Shown here piece by piece: positions 27,330-36,691 of a stretch of DNA of 64,000 bases. This DNA comes from Fabrea salina. Its lineage: Eukaryota; Ciliophora; Heterotrichea; Heterotrichida; Fabreidae. The position numbers and the translations under genes are program-made. The stretch is from assembly GCA_022984795.1 (NCBI GenBank), contig JALIHJ010000007.1, forward strand, positions 186,001-250,000, in the 5' to 3' direction. The notes beneath the pieces were generated by a model, which was not told the DNA's origin, did no database searches, and was given only the letters and a program-made list of their open reading frames with translations. Each line of letters begins with the position of its first letter. Within the stretch, counting starts at the first letter, position 1.

Positions 27330-27334
27330 TACAA

Positions 27335-29188
27335 TTAAAAAACACTGCATTTACAGCCTTCTTTTTTAGATTGAGTTGTTCTAACTGTTTTATAAGTCAC
27401 CTGAGTTCTAACTCTTTCTAGAAAGCTAATAATGTCTTCGCTTTCTCTGCGAGTGATTCCAGTTTCGCTTTCGAACTGATTTAGTTTTTCTTCTAAGGTT
27501 TTGTACTCTTTTTCTTTGCTAACTACAGCTTTTTCTCTTTCTTTGAGTCTTTTTTCGAACTGGTTTTGTTCCTTCCTTACAGAGCCTAGTTCTTTTTCGT
27601 ACTCGTCTACAATGTTTTCAAAGAACCTTGAAAAGGCAGAGTGCTGGTGCACCTTGGAAAACTCACTGATTACAGTAAACTTTGCAGGACCCTGGGCCTT
27701 TCTTTCGTATCTCTCCATAGCTTTTGTCCAGTCTTTCATAAAGCTTGCAAAGTTGTCTCCGTACTCGCAGTTGTTTAGTTTTACAATAACTTTTTTAAAA
27801 ACTCTTTCTGCCACCGAAGTGTTGAAGCCTTCAGAGGCTTCGTAGTTAGCTTCCAAAATGTATTTAACGTCTTCGTTATAAATAACTTCAAATTCTTCTT
27901 TGCAGTGTTCTTCTAAGGCTTCGTCCTTTATTTGAACTTCTCTGAAAACTGAAAGTGCATTGTCTTTAGCTGCCTGCAACTTGAATAAAAGCTCCCCTTC
28001 TTCGTAAGGCAAGTTCAGAATTTCGAATTTCCTAGCTTTGGAGTACTTTTTCCTGCATTTATCTAGCAGCTCTTCGTATTGGTTTTCAATTATTTTTTTC
28101 CAGGTGTTTTGGATGCAGGGCACTACTCCCATGTTGATTGCTTTGGTTATTTGAGACAGTAGGTCTGCAATGTGCGTGCCTTCTACTTCTGCTCCTTGGA
28201 TCCTTTTGGGGGCACAGTTCTTCAAAGCAGACTTTCTAAGCACTTCAAACTGCTTCACAAACTTAGAACGGAGAGTAGAAGTGTCTTGTGAGCTTAAACT
28301 GCACAGGTGCTCTTCTGTGTCAGCAGGCCTAGGCAAGTAAATGCAGTCTCTGTTTTTAAAGATTTTCAGCAGGTTTTCCCTTACACTTTTCATTTTTTCT
28401 GGGTTCCTTCCAAAGTGGGTCTTCATGTTCAGGATGTTTTCCATGTAGTCCTTTGAAGTCACAGGGTTGTTTTCTTCGTCTACCAGAGCCAAGTGGAAGT
28501 CCCTTAGTACCCAAATGAACTTAGGAGCAATTTCGGCTGGTTGGCTTTCAGGGTCTTCGTTTTCTATACTTACAGAAATCATCTCTGAAATGTGAGTGGC
28601 TAAACTTAACTGGTTTAGTGCTTGTTCGTCGATTACCCCTTTGCTGTTGTACATAAGCACTGAGCAAACCAAAACCATCAAAGCAAACAACTTAGCGTCG
28701 TGAGTTTCAGACTTCTCAACACTTTTAGTGCCTTCAGAGTCTAACAGAATAATGTTCATGTTGGGAGTAACTATAGGTTCACCCCAAACCCAGATTCCTT
28801 CTGTGCAGGCCTTAGTTAAGTTCCCTACTTGGAACCCAGAGCCTAGTTCTGAGGCAAGCAAGTTCAACAAAAAACTCTTGCCACACCTTGCAGGCCCTGC
28901 AATTCCTACTATGCCAACGTTTCCTTTGAGGGACCTGAGGAACCTAGCTCCTTCTTCACAAACTTCAAACTTGCCTTCCTCAGAAACTGAAACTAGTTTA
29001 AGAGGTCCTTTGTGAACTTTGGTTTCAGTGTCGGACGTTTTGCTCGGACTTTGGCTTCTTTTACCTTTGCTGCGGATAGATCTGTAAAGATTTTCAGGGG
29101 AAAACAACTCAGGGCTGTTTTTGGAGGGTTTTGAGTAAATTTCTGATTCATTAACAGGCTTGGTGTAATAAGATTCTATGTTTGCCAT
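27335..29188 (-). CDS. Guanylate-binding-protein/atlastin-like large GTPase with CaaX end
   Basis: 617 residues. The GTPase elements fit the GBP family: P-loop GPARCGKS (98-105), G3 DSEG (150-153), and the RD signature in WVLRDFHLAL (229-230). A long helical stalk follows to residue 600, with no transmembrane hairpin of the atlastin type. The last four residues are CSVF, preceded by another Cys, a CaaX-type prenylation signal like that on vertebrate GBP1/2/5. A 60-residue Ser/Lys-rich N-terminal extension precedes the G domain. In animals prenylated GBPs coat membranes of vacuoles and pathogens; the role in ciliates is unknown. The upstream gene on the same strand ends 17 bases before this start. 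Confidence 0.88.
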   Translation of the reverse strand: MANIESYYTKPVNESEIYSKPSKNSPELFSPENLYRSIRSKGKRSQSPSKTSDTETKVHKGPLKLVSVSEEGKFEVCEEGARFLRSLKGNVGIVGIAGPARCGKSFLLNLLASELGSGFQVGNLTKACTEGIWVWGEPIVTPNMNIILLDSEGTKSVEKSETHDAKLFALMVLVCSVLMYNSKGVIDEQALNQLSLATHISEMISVSIENEDPESQPAEIAPKFIWVLRDFHLALVDEENNPVTSKDYMENILNMKTHFGRNPEKMKSVRENLLKIFKNRDCIYLPRPADTEEHLCSLSSQDTSTLRSKFVKQFEVLRKSALKNCAPKRIQGAEVEGTHIADLLSQITKAINMGVVPCIQNTWKKIIENQYEELLDKCRKKYSKARKFEILNLPYEEGELLFKLQAAKDNALSVFREVQIKDEALEEHCKEEFEVIYNEDVKYILEANYEASEGFNTSVAERVFKKVIVKLNNCEYGDNFASFMKDWTKAMERYERKAQGPAKFTVISEFSKVHQHSAFSRFFENIVDEYEKELGSVRKEQNQFEKRLKEREKAVVSKEKEYKTLEEKLNQFESETGITRRESEDIISFLERVRTQVTYKTVRTTQSKKEGCKCSVF

Positions 29189-29205
29189 TTCTTTACTAGA
29201 TTTAA

Positions 29206-30783
29206 TTATCCTCTGCTTAAGCCTCTAGTGTTGGGACGAGAAGCAGAACTGCATAGAAGCCTAATCACAGAGTAAAGTTTTTCAGCCAACACAGCCGTTT
29301 CAGACTCGTTTCCAAGGCTTTCTTGGATTTCTTCTTCGTTGAAAGGCACAGTTTGTGCAAGTCTAACTAGGGTTTCTGAAAAGTCCGCAAACAACAACTG
29401 GGAGTCTTTTGCTGAACTGAAGAAAATGGTGTCTTCACAAATTTGTTGCAGAAGACCTGAGTCAATGGCTTGGTTGAACTCCTCTACTTCCTGGACCATA
29501 GCTATGAAGTTTTCTACTCTAAGATCTTGTCTAATTCCTTCTACAGGGCTGGACTTTGCTAGGTACTTTTTGGATAGGGTGTCTCTGTTCTCAGCTATCA
29601 GTTCAAATATTTCAGGTTTGAGTAGTTGCTCTTTGACGTAGTCGCTCTGCCAAGCTGTTTTACTAGCTTCAACCCTTGCAGGGAGTTCTTTGAAAGAACT
29701 GTCTGATGGGTACCTGTACTGAGAAAACTTCACTAAGAACTCTAAGAAGCTTCTTAGTGTTATGGACGGGTTAAGTGTGTCTTCAAGTAGGTCTTCTATG
29801 TCTGAGCCTATTTCGACTATGACTTGCATGATTTCTCCCATTTCGCCTATCAAGTCGAATGCCCTTAAAAAGTGCACAAAGTCCTGAACGCACATAAGCC
29901 CCTCTTCAAGCGAATTCAAGTTAGCATAGATCTCGTAAACTTCTTGAAGCATTCCAAAGTGAGGAGCTAGTTGGCCTGGGCCTTCTGGCCAGACCTCTGC
30001 TAGGGATTTAGGTTTTTCCTTGGGTCTAGGAAGGGCCCTTTCGATTTTTTCTTGGGCTTTGCGAACAGCTTCTTCTTCCTTTTTGCGATGTTCTTGCTCT
30101 TCTTGGATCATTGCTGCTTTTTGCTGGGCTTTGCTCCAGGGTTCAGGGACTATAATAACTTCTGCGTAGGGGTTTTCTTCTGCAGGGAGTTCCCTAGGCT
30201 CAGGGTTCTCTGCTAGTTCTTTTTGCTGCTTAGTAACTTCAAACACCCTTAGTTTTTCCACTTTGCCGAAAGGAAATTCTATGTTGTTTGCAAAGGTTCT
30301 GCGCGAAGAGTCAGTTGGGAACAACTGAATTTGAGGGTTAGTTGGGTAGTCCTCAGGCGAGAACTCATGGGAAAGTTCTTTGTGCATAGTGTAAGCAAAC
30401 CTTAAGTAAACTTCAGAGTCTTTGTGTTTTTCTTTGAAGTCAACTGTGCGGGGAGAGTACCTGAAGTTGCATTTCATGATGTTTCTTTTCTGTCCAAATG
30501 CTTTTTCGAACCACTTAGTATGGGACTTGTCAGCAGGTTGGCTAGGGTCTTTAAGAGTTACAAACACCTTTTGGAAGTCCTGGAGCGCAGCGTTGATTCT
30601 TCGACGGGGGTGTGGAGTTAAGCCGTTTTCAGTAGTTAAGTAAGTAGGCATGTGGCTTCCTGGAGGATAAGTTTCTTTTCCGTAGAGGTAGGCTGCGTTG
30701 AGTGCGAGCCAAGCTAAGTCTTGGACTCCTTTTCCACAGGATATTTCAAAAGTCTTGTCTTTTATCTGGACTTGGACTTTCAT
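29206..30783 (-). CDS. Uncharacterised protein with ubiquitin-like N-terminus and EF-hand-like helices
   Basis: 525 residues; not recognised. It opens with a ubiquitin-like strand pattern (MKVQVQIKDKTFEISCGKG). A middle segment is Glu/Lys/Pro rich with coiled-coil character (about 220-265). The C-terminal half is helical and contains two related motifs, LRSFLEFLVKFSQYRYP and LFADFSETLVRLAQTVP, of the form F-x-E-[FT]-L-V-[KR]-x-[AS], reminiscent of EF-hand-like helices in ciliary proteins. It ends in a Ser/Arg-rich tail. It diverges from the ankyrin kinase over 32 bases. Confidence 0.7.
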   Translation of the reverse strand: MKVQVQIKDKTFEISCGKGVQDLAWLALNAAYLYGKETYPPGSHMPTYLTTENGLTPHPRRRINAALQDFQKVFVTLKDPSQPADKSHTKWFEKAFGQKRNIMKCNFRYSPRTVDFKEKHKDSEVYLRFAYTMHKELSHEFSPEDYPTNPQIQLFPTDSSRRTFANNIEFPFGKVEKLRVFEVTKQQKELAENPEPRELPAEENPYAEVIIVPEPWSKAQQKAAMIQEEQEHRKKEEEAVRKAQEKIERALPRPKEKPKSLAEVWPEGPGQLAPHFGMLQEVYEIYANLNSLEEGLMCVQDFVHFLRAFDLIGEMGEIMQVIVEIGSDIEDLLEDTLNPSITLRSFLEFLVKFSQYRYPSDSSFKELPARVEASKTAWQSDYVKEQLLKPEIFELIAENRDTLSKKYLAKSSPVEGIRQDLRVENFIAMVQEVEEFNQAIDSGLLQQICEDTIFFSSAKDSQLLFADFSETLVRLAQTVPFNEEEIQESLGNESETAVLAEKLYSVIRLLCSSASRPNTRGLSRG

Positions 30784-30815
30784 TTTATTTGAGTAACAAT
30801 CTGAATTTAAAAATA

Positions 30816-32573
30816 ATGGAAACTAAATTTGCAACAAAGCCATCAAAAACCAGTAAAGCTAGAGACTTAAGTTCTGAAAAAGCAAACGAAACCTCTACCT
30901 CAACACAAGACCTGTCTCCTTACAGCAAAGGATCCCAGTTAGGATTTGCTAGTTCAGTTCTTACAGAAAACTCAGAGCCTCCAATAGACCCTGACCTTCT
31001 TTTTCAACTTAAACATGCCTCTTCCCAAGACCTAGACACACTTTACTCTCTCAAAAAGCAAATGAACCAAGCTTTGCTTCAAGCTGCCTTTGACAACAAC
31101 GAAGAAGCTATTGTGTTTTTGCTGGACAAGCACAGACATGGAAAACTTGCAGCCCAAGCCGAGTGGTGGGGGGAAGAGGGCTTAACTGCTTTGCATATTG
31201 CAGCTAGTTCAGGCAACCAAGAAGCTTGTGAAGCCCTTATCCGAGGAGGACTCACTAACTTAGACTTGCAAGACCGCAACGGGTCTTGTGCGTTGCATTT
31301 TGCTGCGAAATCTGGTCACTTAGAAGTTGCTAAGTTACTTGTTAGGTTCGGAGCTGACATCAACTTGCAGGACGACTCAGGAAACACTCCTTTGCACATA
31401 GCTTTTTTAAGCAAACATAGAAAGTTTGCAGAGTGGCTGCTGAGAAAAGAGCCCAACTTAGAACTGGTGAACGCTAGAGGAAAGTCCCCACTTGACATAG
31501 TCAGTAAAGGCTTTGTGAGGATGCGTGAAGTCCAAGACAAGGAAATGGAAAGTTTGTTCCAGCCTTCCAAAGTTGGAAACGAAACTGTTGAAAAAATAGG
31601 AGTTTTCGAAGAAACCCGAAGTGCTTCTCCTCTGGACTTTTCTGTCATGAAACAACTTGGAAAAGGCAGTTTTGGCGAGGTTTACTTAGTCAAGCACAAC
31701 CCCTCTGGAAAAATGTACGCAATGAAAATCCTCAAGAAAAACATGATACTTACTCAGAACCTAGTAAGGTACGCACTCACTGAAAGAAATGTTATGAGTT
31801 ACTTAAACCACCCCTTCATAGTGTCACTCAAGTACGCTTTCCAAACAACTAAACACCTGTACATGGTTGTAAAGTACTGCTCAGGCGGGGACTTAGGAAC
31901 TTGGCTGCAGCGCGCAAAGAGGTTTTCGGAGGACAGAGCTAGGTTTTACGTTGCTGAAATCTTGCTGGCCTTGGAAGAACTTCACTTAAACAACATAGTA
32001 TACAGAGACCTGAAGCCTGACAACGTAGTAATTGATTCAGAAGGACACGCCCTACTAACTGACTTCGGACTTTCAAAAGAAAACGTTGCAGACAACGTCT
32101 CTACAAAATCTTTTTGTGGGTCCGTGGCTTACTTAGCCCCAGAAGTTCTGAAGAAAGCCGGGCATGGCAAGTCGGTGGACTGGTATCTGCTAGGAGTGCT
32201 TTTGTACGAACTGTTAGTTGGCATTCCTCCTTACTTCAGCAACAGCCAGGACGAGATTTTTGCAAACATCCTTGGAGGCAAACTCTTAATGCCTAAGTCT
32301 CTGAGTCCTGAAGCTAAGGACCTTATAGTGCAGCTTATGCAAAGGGAGCCTCACAAAAGACTAGGCAGTCAACGGGACGCTGAAGAAGTTAAGAACCACC
32401 CTTTTTTCTCGGAGGTAGACTGGAGTGCTTTCTACAGGAAAGAAGTTATTCCTCCAGAAATGATACAAGTCCCTAGTTCTCCTTCGGGCTACAACACTCG
32501 CAAGGTCCTAGGAAACGACTTTGAGTGCCACGAAGACGCTTACGTAAGGGGATGGACTTTCATTGGAGATTAA
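30816..32573 (+). CDS. Ankyrin-repeat AGC-type protein kinase
   Basis: 585 residues. About four ankyrin repeats (residues 115-255; clear units GLTALHIAASSGNQEA, GSCALHFAAKSGHLEVAKLL and GNTPLHIAFLSKHRKFAEWL) precede a kinase domain. The kinase shows LGKGSFGEVY, YAMKILKK, YRDLKPDNVV, DFGLSKE and APEVL. The C-terminal extension, beginning DWSAFYRKEVIPP, is that of AGC kinases. The activation segment carries SFCGSVAYLAPE in the AGC position. Fusion of ankyrins to an AGC kinase is known in ciliates and other protists but is not an animal architecture. The stop lies one base from the convergent PH gene's stop. Confidence 0.93.
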   Translation: METKFATKPSKTSKARDLSSEKANETSTSTQDLSPYSKGSQLGFASSVLTENSEPPIDPDLLFQLKHASSQDLDTLYSLKKQMNQALLQAAFDNNEEAIVFLLDKHRHGKLAAQAEWWGEEGLTALHIAASSGNQEACEALIRGGLTNLDLQDRNGSCALHFAAKSGHLEVAKLLVRFGADINLQDDSGNTPLHIAFLSKHRKFAEWLLRKEPNLELVNARGKSPLDIVSKGFVRMREVQDKEMESLFQPSKVGNETVEKIGVFEETRSASPLDFSVMKQLGKGSFGEVYLVKHNPSGKMYAMKILKKNMILTQNLVRYALTERNVMSYLNHPFIVSLKYAFQTTKHLYMVVKYCSGGDLGTWLQRAKRFSEDRARFYVAEILLALEELHLNNIVYRDLKPDNVVIDSEGHALLTDFGLSKENVADNVSTKSFCGSVAYLAPEVLKKAGHGKSVDWYLLGVLLYELLVGIPPYFSNSQDEIFANILGGKLLMPKSLSPEAKDLIVQLMQREPHKRLGSQRDAEEVKNHPFFSEVDWSAFYRKEVIPPEMIQVPSSPSGYNTRKVLGNDFECHEDAYVRGWTFIGD

Positions 32574-32574
32574 T

Positions 32575-33066
32575 TTACATGTAAAAATAATTAGATGTAG
32601 TGTCTATGGCCTTGCTGATTGAGTACTGCCAAGCTCCGAAGTCTTCGCTGTTTTCAAATGAAATCTGGAGTTCTTGCTTGGAGTTAGTTAGTGTAAGGCA
32701 GTAGTAAGAGTTTTTGTGTCCGGGTAAATCACTTAGTTTCATTTCTGCATGCTTTAAGTTGAATTTGACCTCGTTGCTGCCTTCAGGTGTTTTTGTAATA
32801 ACTATTGAGTCTTGACTAAGCTTTAAGTAATTTTTTTCCCATGAAGGTGAAAATATTCCGCAACAAACTGAAAACCAGCTGTTCGAAAGCACGTAAGCAT
32901 ATCCTTCGCGCTTTTGCTGGGTTCTTTTAATGCGGATTGTTTCAGCAATCTCAGTTTTAAGTTGTTCAAAGTTGGTTTTTTCTTGAGAAGTGAAGATCGA
33001 CAAGCTTTCGTCTCCTTCGGAGTACATGTAAGTTTCATCTACCGAGAATGATCGTTTTTTGTTCAT
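32575..33066 (-). CDS. PH-domain protein
   Basis: 163 residues. After a 50-residue charged head, residues about 55-155 follow the PH pattern: EGYAYVLSNSWFSVCCGIF, WEKNYLKLSQDSIVI, YYCLTLTNSKQELQISF, and the invariant Trp in the last helix (FGAWQYSISKAID). PH domains bind phosphoinositides or proteins. Nothing else is attached, so it is probably an adaptor. The stop is one base from the ankyrin kinase stop. Confidence 0.7.
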   Translation of the reverse strand: MNKKRSFSVDETYMYSEGDESLSIFTSQEKTNFEQLKTEIAETIRIKRTQQKREGYAYVLSNSWFSVCCGIFSPSWEKNYLKLSQDSIVITKTPEGSNEVKFNLKHAEMKLSDLPGHKNSYYCLTLTNSKQELQISFENSEDFGAWQYSISKAIDTTSNYFYM

Positions 33067-33119
33067 TTTAATAGTTATCCCTAATTATACTAGCAAAAAC
33101 GTTTGGAAATAAACCCATT

Positions 33120-34682
33120 ATGGATAAGGTACGCATGAGGGACCTCGTAAGGTGCACAGGACAGCACCTAGCCCGGGAACTCCACGAGCTCTTTAGGAAC
33201 CCCCCCAACAGTCAAGCTCTTTTGGACTACTGCCACCGAGTCAAGTTTTTGCTTAAAAAACTAAGAAAAGTCTTAGGGTGGGCCCGGACTTACTCAGTTG
33301 CCTACTCGCGACTGCAAAGTTTCCAAAAGTTCATAGAAGACAGGAGAAGGGCCTTTAAAGACGTGCTTGGAGTCCTTGCAGGCATCCACACAAACCAACT
33401 CTACAGTTTGCGAACTCCTCCTTTTTCTTTGGAAATTGCTTCAAATGTGCTATGCAAAGGGGAGTACTTAGGGTTCCCCAGTGTAGGGAGGTCCCAAGTT
33501 ACCCAAAAGGTTCCTTTGGCAAAACTAAATAAATTCATCAAACACAAGTTACTTCTTACAGAAGTTCCAGAAGGATTAAGCATTGAGTGAGGTTGATTTA
33601 GGCTTGAGAAAGGAAAGGCTATAGTGTACAACCAAGAATACAGCATTCAACTTACCCTAGCTGCAGACCAAGATGAACTTTTCTGGAGACTTCTTTGGAT
33701 GGAAGTCAAAATAGCCATTCCTAAAGCTCAGGTAACAACTAAGTAGAAAAACGCCATTGTGCAGGAAGTTGCCAAAATCATCCAGTCAAACACTTCTCCA
33801 GAAATGTTTTTGGAAGTCCACAACTACATCCAAAAAACCACTGCCACAGTCAACCTCCACAATATTTACTACTCTTCCAAAAAGCTTCCTTACTTAAACG
33901 TTACTTACGAAAAGTACCAACGTTTAGAACTGAACTACTGGAAAGGGTTTTACTCCTCCAGTATAATTGTTGAAGTTTCGAAAGAAGGGCTAAAAGTTTC
34001 CCATTTGCCTTCAATTCCCCAAAACTTCACAGTTTCTTCAGATCTAAAGTCCTTTGTCAACTCAGTCATAGCTTACCATAAAAAGCACAGACTTTTAGCT
34101 TTGGCTCAGAGTTTTCCAGGAATTGAAGAAGTTCACGTAAGCAATGAACTAACTGTGCTTGTGGAAGGGGTTACTCTGTGGATTGACATTGACTTTTTCA
34201 CTGGGAAAATAACAGCTGAAGTTGAAGGAATTGAAAACTCTTACTTAACTAAACTCATGAACTCAGGCAACTGGTTTGAAGAGTGGCACAGAATCAGAAA
34301 GGTTTTTGTTAAGTACAGTTTGGACTGGGCTTGCGGGTCTCTAGGACTGAACTTTGTTAAAAACCCCCTTCGATTTTGCAAAAGTTTGTATATAAACTTA
34401 GAGTCCTGGAACGAACCCCCAGACACACTGGGCTATATTGAGTTTGACCAAATGCTTTCTAAAGGGTCTGTGTTCACCTTTGCAATCAGAGTTAGACAAA
34501 GTGCCCGAACGGTTTACGAACTAGTTTTGTACAAAGACACACAAGAAAAGCAGTGTGTTGTTTTAGAAGAAGACGAAAGCACCTATGAAACCATTAAAAA
34601 CTGCATTTCCAAAGCAAAGAACTTAGTTACACTCATGAAAATTCCCTTAGCCCATTCAGGAGAAGTTCAGTTAAGTAATTAG
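33120..34682 (+). CDS. MED14: Mediator subunit MED14, two 15-nt introns
   Basis: 510 residues after splicing at 33587-33601 and 33732-33746. MED14 is the backbone of the Mediator complex linking activators to RNA polymerase II. The N-terminal half follows animal MED14: [16 protein letters not shown], then [33 protein letters not shown] and [11 protein letters not shown], where the family has PSFAIPYAIDVLTTGSYP, LNQILRHRLVTTDLP and WRLLKLEILV. The protein ends far shorter than the animal version (about 1450), so only the N-terminal and first repeat regions are kept. It ends with TAG, overlapping the convergent kinase's stop by 4 bases. Unspliced, the first exon would end at a TGA formed inside intron 1. 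Confidence 0.88.
33587..33601 (+). other. 15-nt intron 1 of MED14
   Basis: GTGAGGTTGATTTAG, A at position 10. Removal joins ATTGA to GCTTGAG, giving I-E-L-E and continuing the MED14 frame. Confidence 0.9.
33732..33746 (+). other. 15-nt intron 2 of MED14
   Basis: GTAACAACTAAGTAG, A at position 10. Removal joins GCTCAG to AAAAACGCC and removes the in-frame TAG. Confidence 0.9.
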
Positions 34683-36262
34683 ATTCTTCTTTGGTTAAAG
34701 TCATAGTACATCTTGATTTGCTTTAAGTAGTCCTGGTTAAGTCCTATTTCTGAGTCTTCTTCGCCCCTTAGCCGGGACTGCTTCCTTAACTCCGAATGGG
34801 GGTTGTGAAGGTGTGGAAGCTGCCTAGCTGACTGTTGGGGGTACTCTGCAGTGTCTTCAAAGTGATTTTCATTTGACCTAGGCAAAATTCCTCCTTTAGC
34901 AACAAGACTTCTGTTAACTAGTTTGATTCCGGAATCTTGGTTGTCATGTAAAAGGTTCAGCTTAAAAGACTTCTTTTTAGGAGCATAGGATTTGAGTCTA
35001 GGACTTTGGTCTTCAGGGTCCTCGTTCTTTCTTAGTTGCCTGAAAAATTTAATGTTTTCTTGTTGCTCGCCTTGGAGTTTGCTCAGAGACTCTCGACTTT
35101 TTTGCCTATGAAACTCACCTTCTTGGGACTCAAACATGTAAGGAGTTGCTCTAGGTCTGGACTTAGAGTAGTTTTTGCAAAGGTACTCTTTGTAGAGTCT
35201 AGGAGGGGAGTTGTCATCCTTGATTCTATAACTTCTTTTTTTGAGATTAGTGGGTGTGTGGTCTCTTTGGAGTTTCTTCTTTTTCAGGTTAATGTTGAAG
35301 TAGGTCTTTTTAGAGGTAGTGGACTCGTTCTTTGCTACACTGATGGTAGTTTGGGGTCTTTGAGAAAGGTCGAAAAAACTTGTAAAGTAGGGGTGGTTAA
35401 GTGCTTCCTCAGCCTTCATTCTGTGCTGAGGGTCAATCCTCAAAAGCCTTTTCATAAAGTCAAGAGCTACGTTGTCTAGTCTTCCCAAGTACCTTCTTTC
35501 AAGGGTTTCAGGGTTCACTATTTCGGGGAACTTCAAGCCTTTGAATCTTGGGTTCTTTTCAAAAACTTCCATCTGGGAAGCAGTTAAGTTTCCCAAGATT
35601 TTCTGAATCAAGTAAAGCTGGTCAATTTCGCTTTCTCCGGGAAAAAGTGGCTCTCCGTCAACTAGTTCCCCCATTATGCAGGCAATGGCCCACATGTCTA
35701 CTGGAGGTCCGTAGTTAGTTTGGCCTATGAGGAGTTCAGGTGCTCTGTACCACCTAGTTGCTACGTAGTCTGTGAGTACTCCAGGTTTTTGAGGAATTGC
35801 ACGTGCGAACCCAAAGTCACAGATCTTAAGGGTTTGGTCTTTAGAGACAAGCAAGTTTTCGGGTTTAATGTCTCTGTGCACTATTTCTTTAGAGTGGCAG
35901 TAAGCTACTGCTTTGCAAAGTTGGAAAGTGTACTTGCGAATTAGTTCTGGATCCACACCTTTTGGGTTGTCTTCTAAGAATTCCAGTAGGTTTCTTTCAA
36001 CATACTCAAACACCAAGTAAAGTTTGCCTTTGCGCCGGAAAGCTTCTTTGAGTTGTACTATGAATTCGTTTTTCAGAGCTCTCAAAATCTTGACTTCGCG
36101 TATAGTAGTTTTTCTAACAGACTCATTTTCTTCAGTGTCTTTGAATTTCTTGATTGCACAGACTTCGCCTGTGTCTTTTCTGCGGCACTTGAGAACTACA
36201 CCATATGCGCCTTTTTAGAAATTACCTTCCCCTACAACTCCTAGCACTTCATACTTCTTCAT
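34679..36262 (-). CDS. CDKL-type protein kinase, one 15-nt intron
   Basis: 522 residues after splicing at 36211-36225. Exon 1 gives [13 protein letters not shown] and exon 2 continues AYGVVLKCR, completing the glycine loop. Next come the catalytic loop [17 protein letters not shown], and the activation loop [16 protein letters not shown] with a MAPK-like T-D-Y, as in CDKL1-5. CDKL kinases act at cilia and on microtubule proteins. The 200-residue C-terminal tail is basic, Ser/Arg rich and without a recognised domain. The stop overlaps MED14's stop by 4 bases. Confidence 0.92.
36211..36225 (-). other. 15-nt intron in CDKL-type kinase gene
   Basis: On the minus strand GTAATTTCTAAAAAG, A at position 10, ending AAG rather than TAG. 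Splicing creates the glycine-rich loop GEGAYG. Confidence 0.9.
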
Positions 36263-36320
36263 ATATTTTTTAACCAATACATTATTACTTGGAAGTACTT
36301 TGAATTTAAGTTTATAAACC

Positions 36321-36683
36321 ATGGAATCGCCTTTTATTAGGAAGTTCAAACAAAAAATTAAAAAAGGAAGTAACAACATAAACACTTCCGAATCCCAACC
36401 CGTTGACAAAGTAGTCAAACCCACTCAAGTCTACGATTACAACTTCAGACTAAAGCAAGTTCCCTACACTCCTCGAAAAAACACTCCTTTCTTGAGGGGA
36501 GGTTATGCCATAGTCAATCGTAATTCCTTACAAACCAACTCGCTTGAAGTGAACTGCAAAAGACCTAGCGTAACTTTAAGGTCAAACTCTACACGAAGAG
36601 ACAGGTCCCCTTGTTCACCATACTGGATAAAACAGTTCTCTCCCAGAAACGAACTCCACTCTAGCATCTTACGTTACAAATAA
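36321..36683 (+). CDS. Small basic protein, unknown
   Basis: 120 residues, rich in Arg, Lys, Ser, Asn and Pro, without hydrophobic segments. It opens MESPFIRKFKQKIKKGSNN and contains several S-P or T-P sites (YTPRKNTP, RDRSPCSP, QFSPRNE), which would suit proline-directed kinases such as the CDKL enzyme encoded divergently 58 bases away. That link is speculation. Codon choice and the clean gene borders on both sides support it as a real gene. Confidence 0.6.
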   Translation: MESPFIRKFKQKIKKGSNNINTSESQPVDKVVKPTQVYDYNFRLKQVPYTPRKNTPFLRGGYAIVNRNSLQTNSLEVNCKRPSVTLRSNSTRRDRSPCSPYWIKQFSPRNELHSSILRYK

Positions 36684-36691
36684 TTAATGTA

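Noticed and set aside
33588-33590. TGA that appears to end a 156-residue protein, first considered as a selenocysteine codon or gene end
   Set aside because: It lies in a 15-nt intron (33587-33601); splicing restores MED14 homology on both sides.
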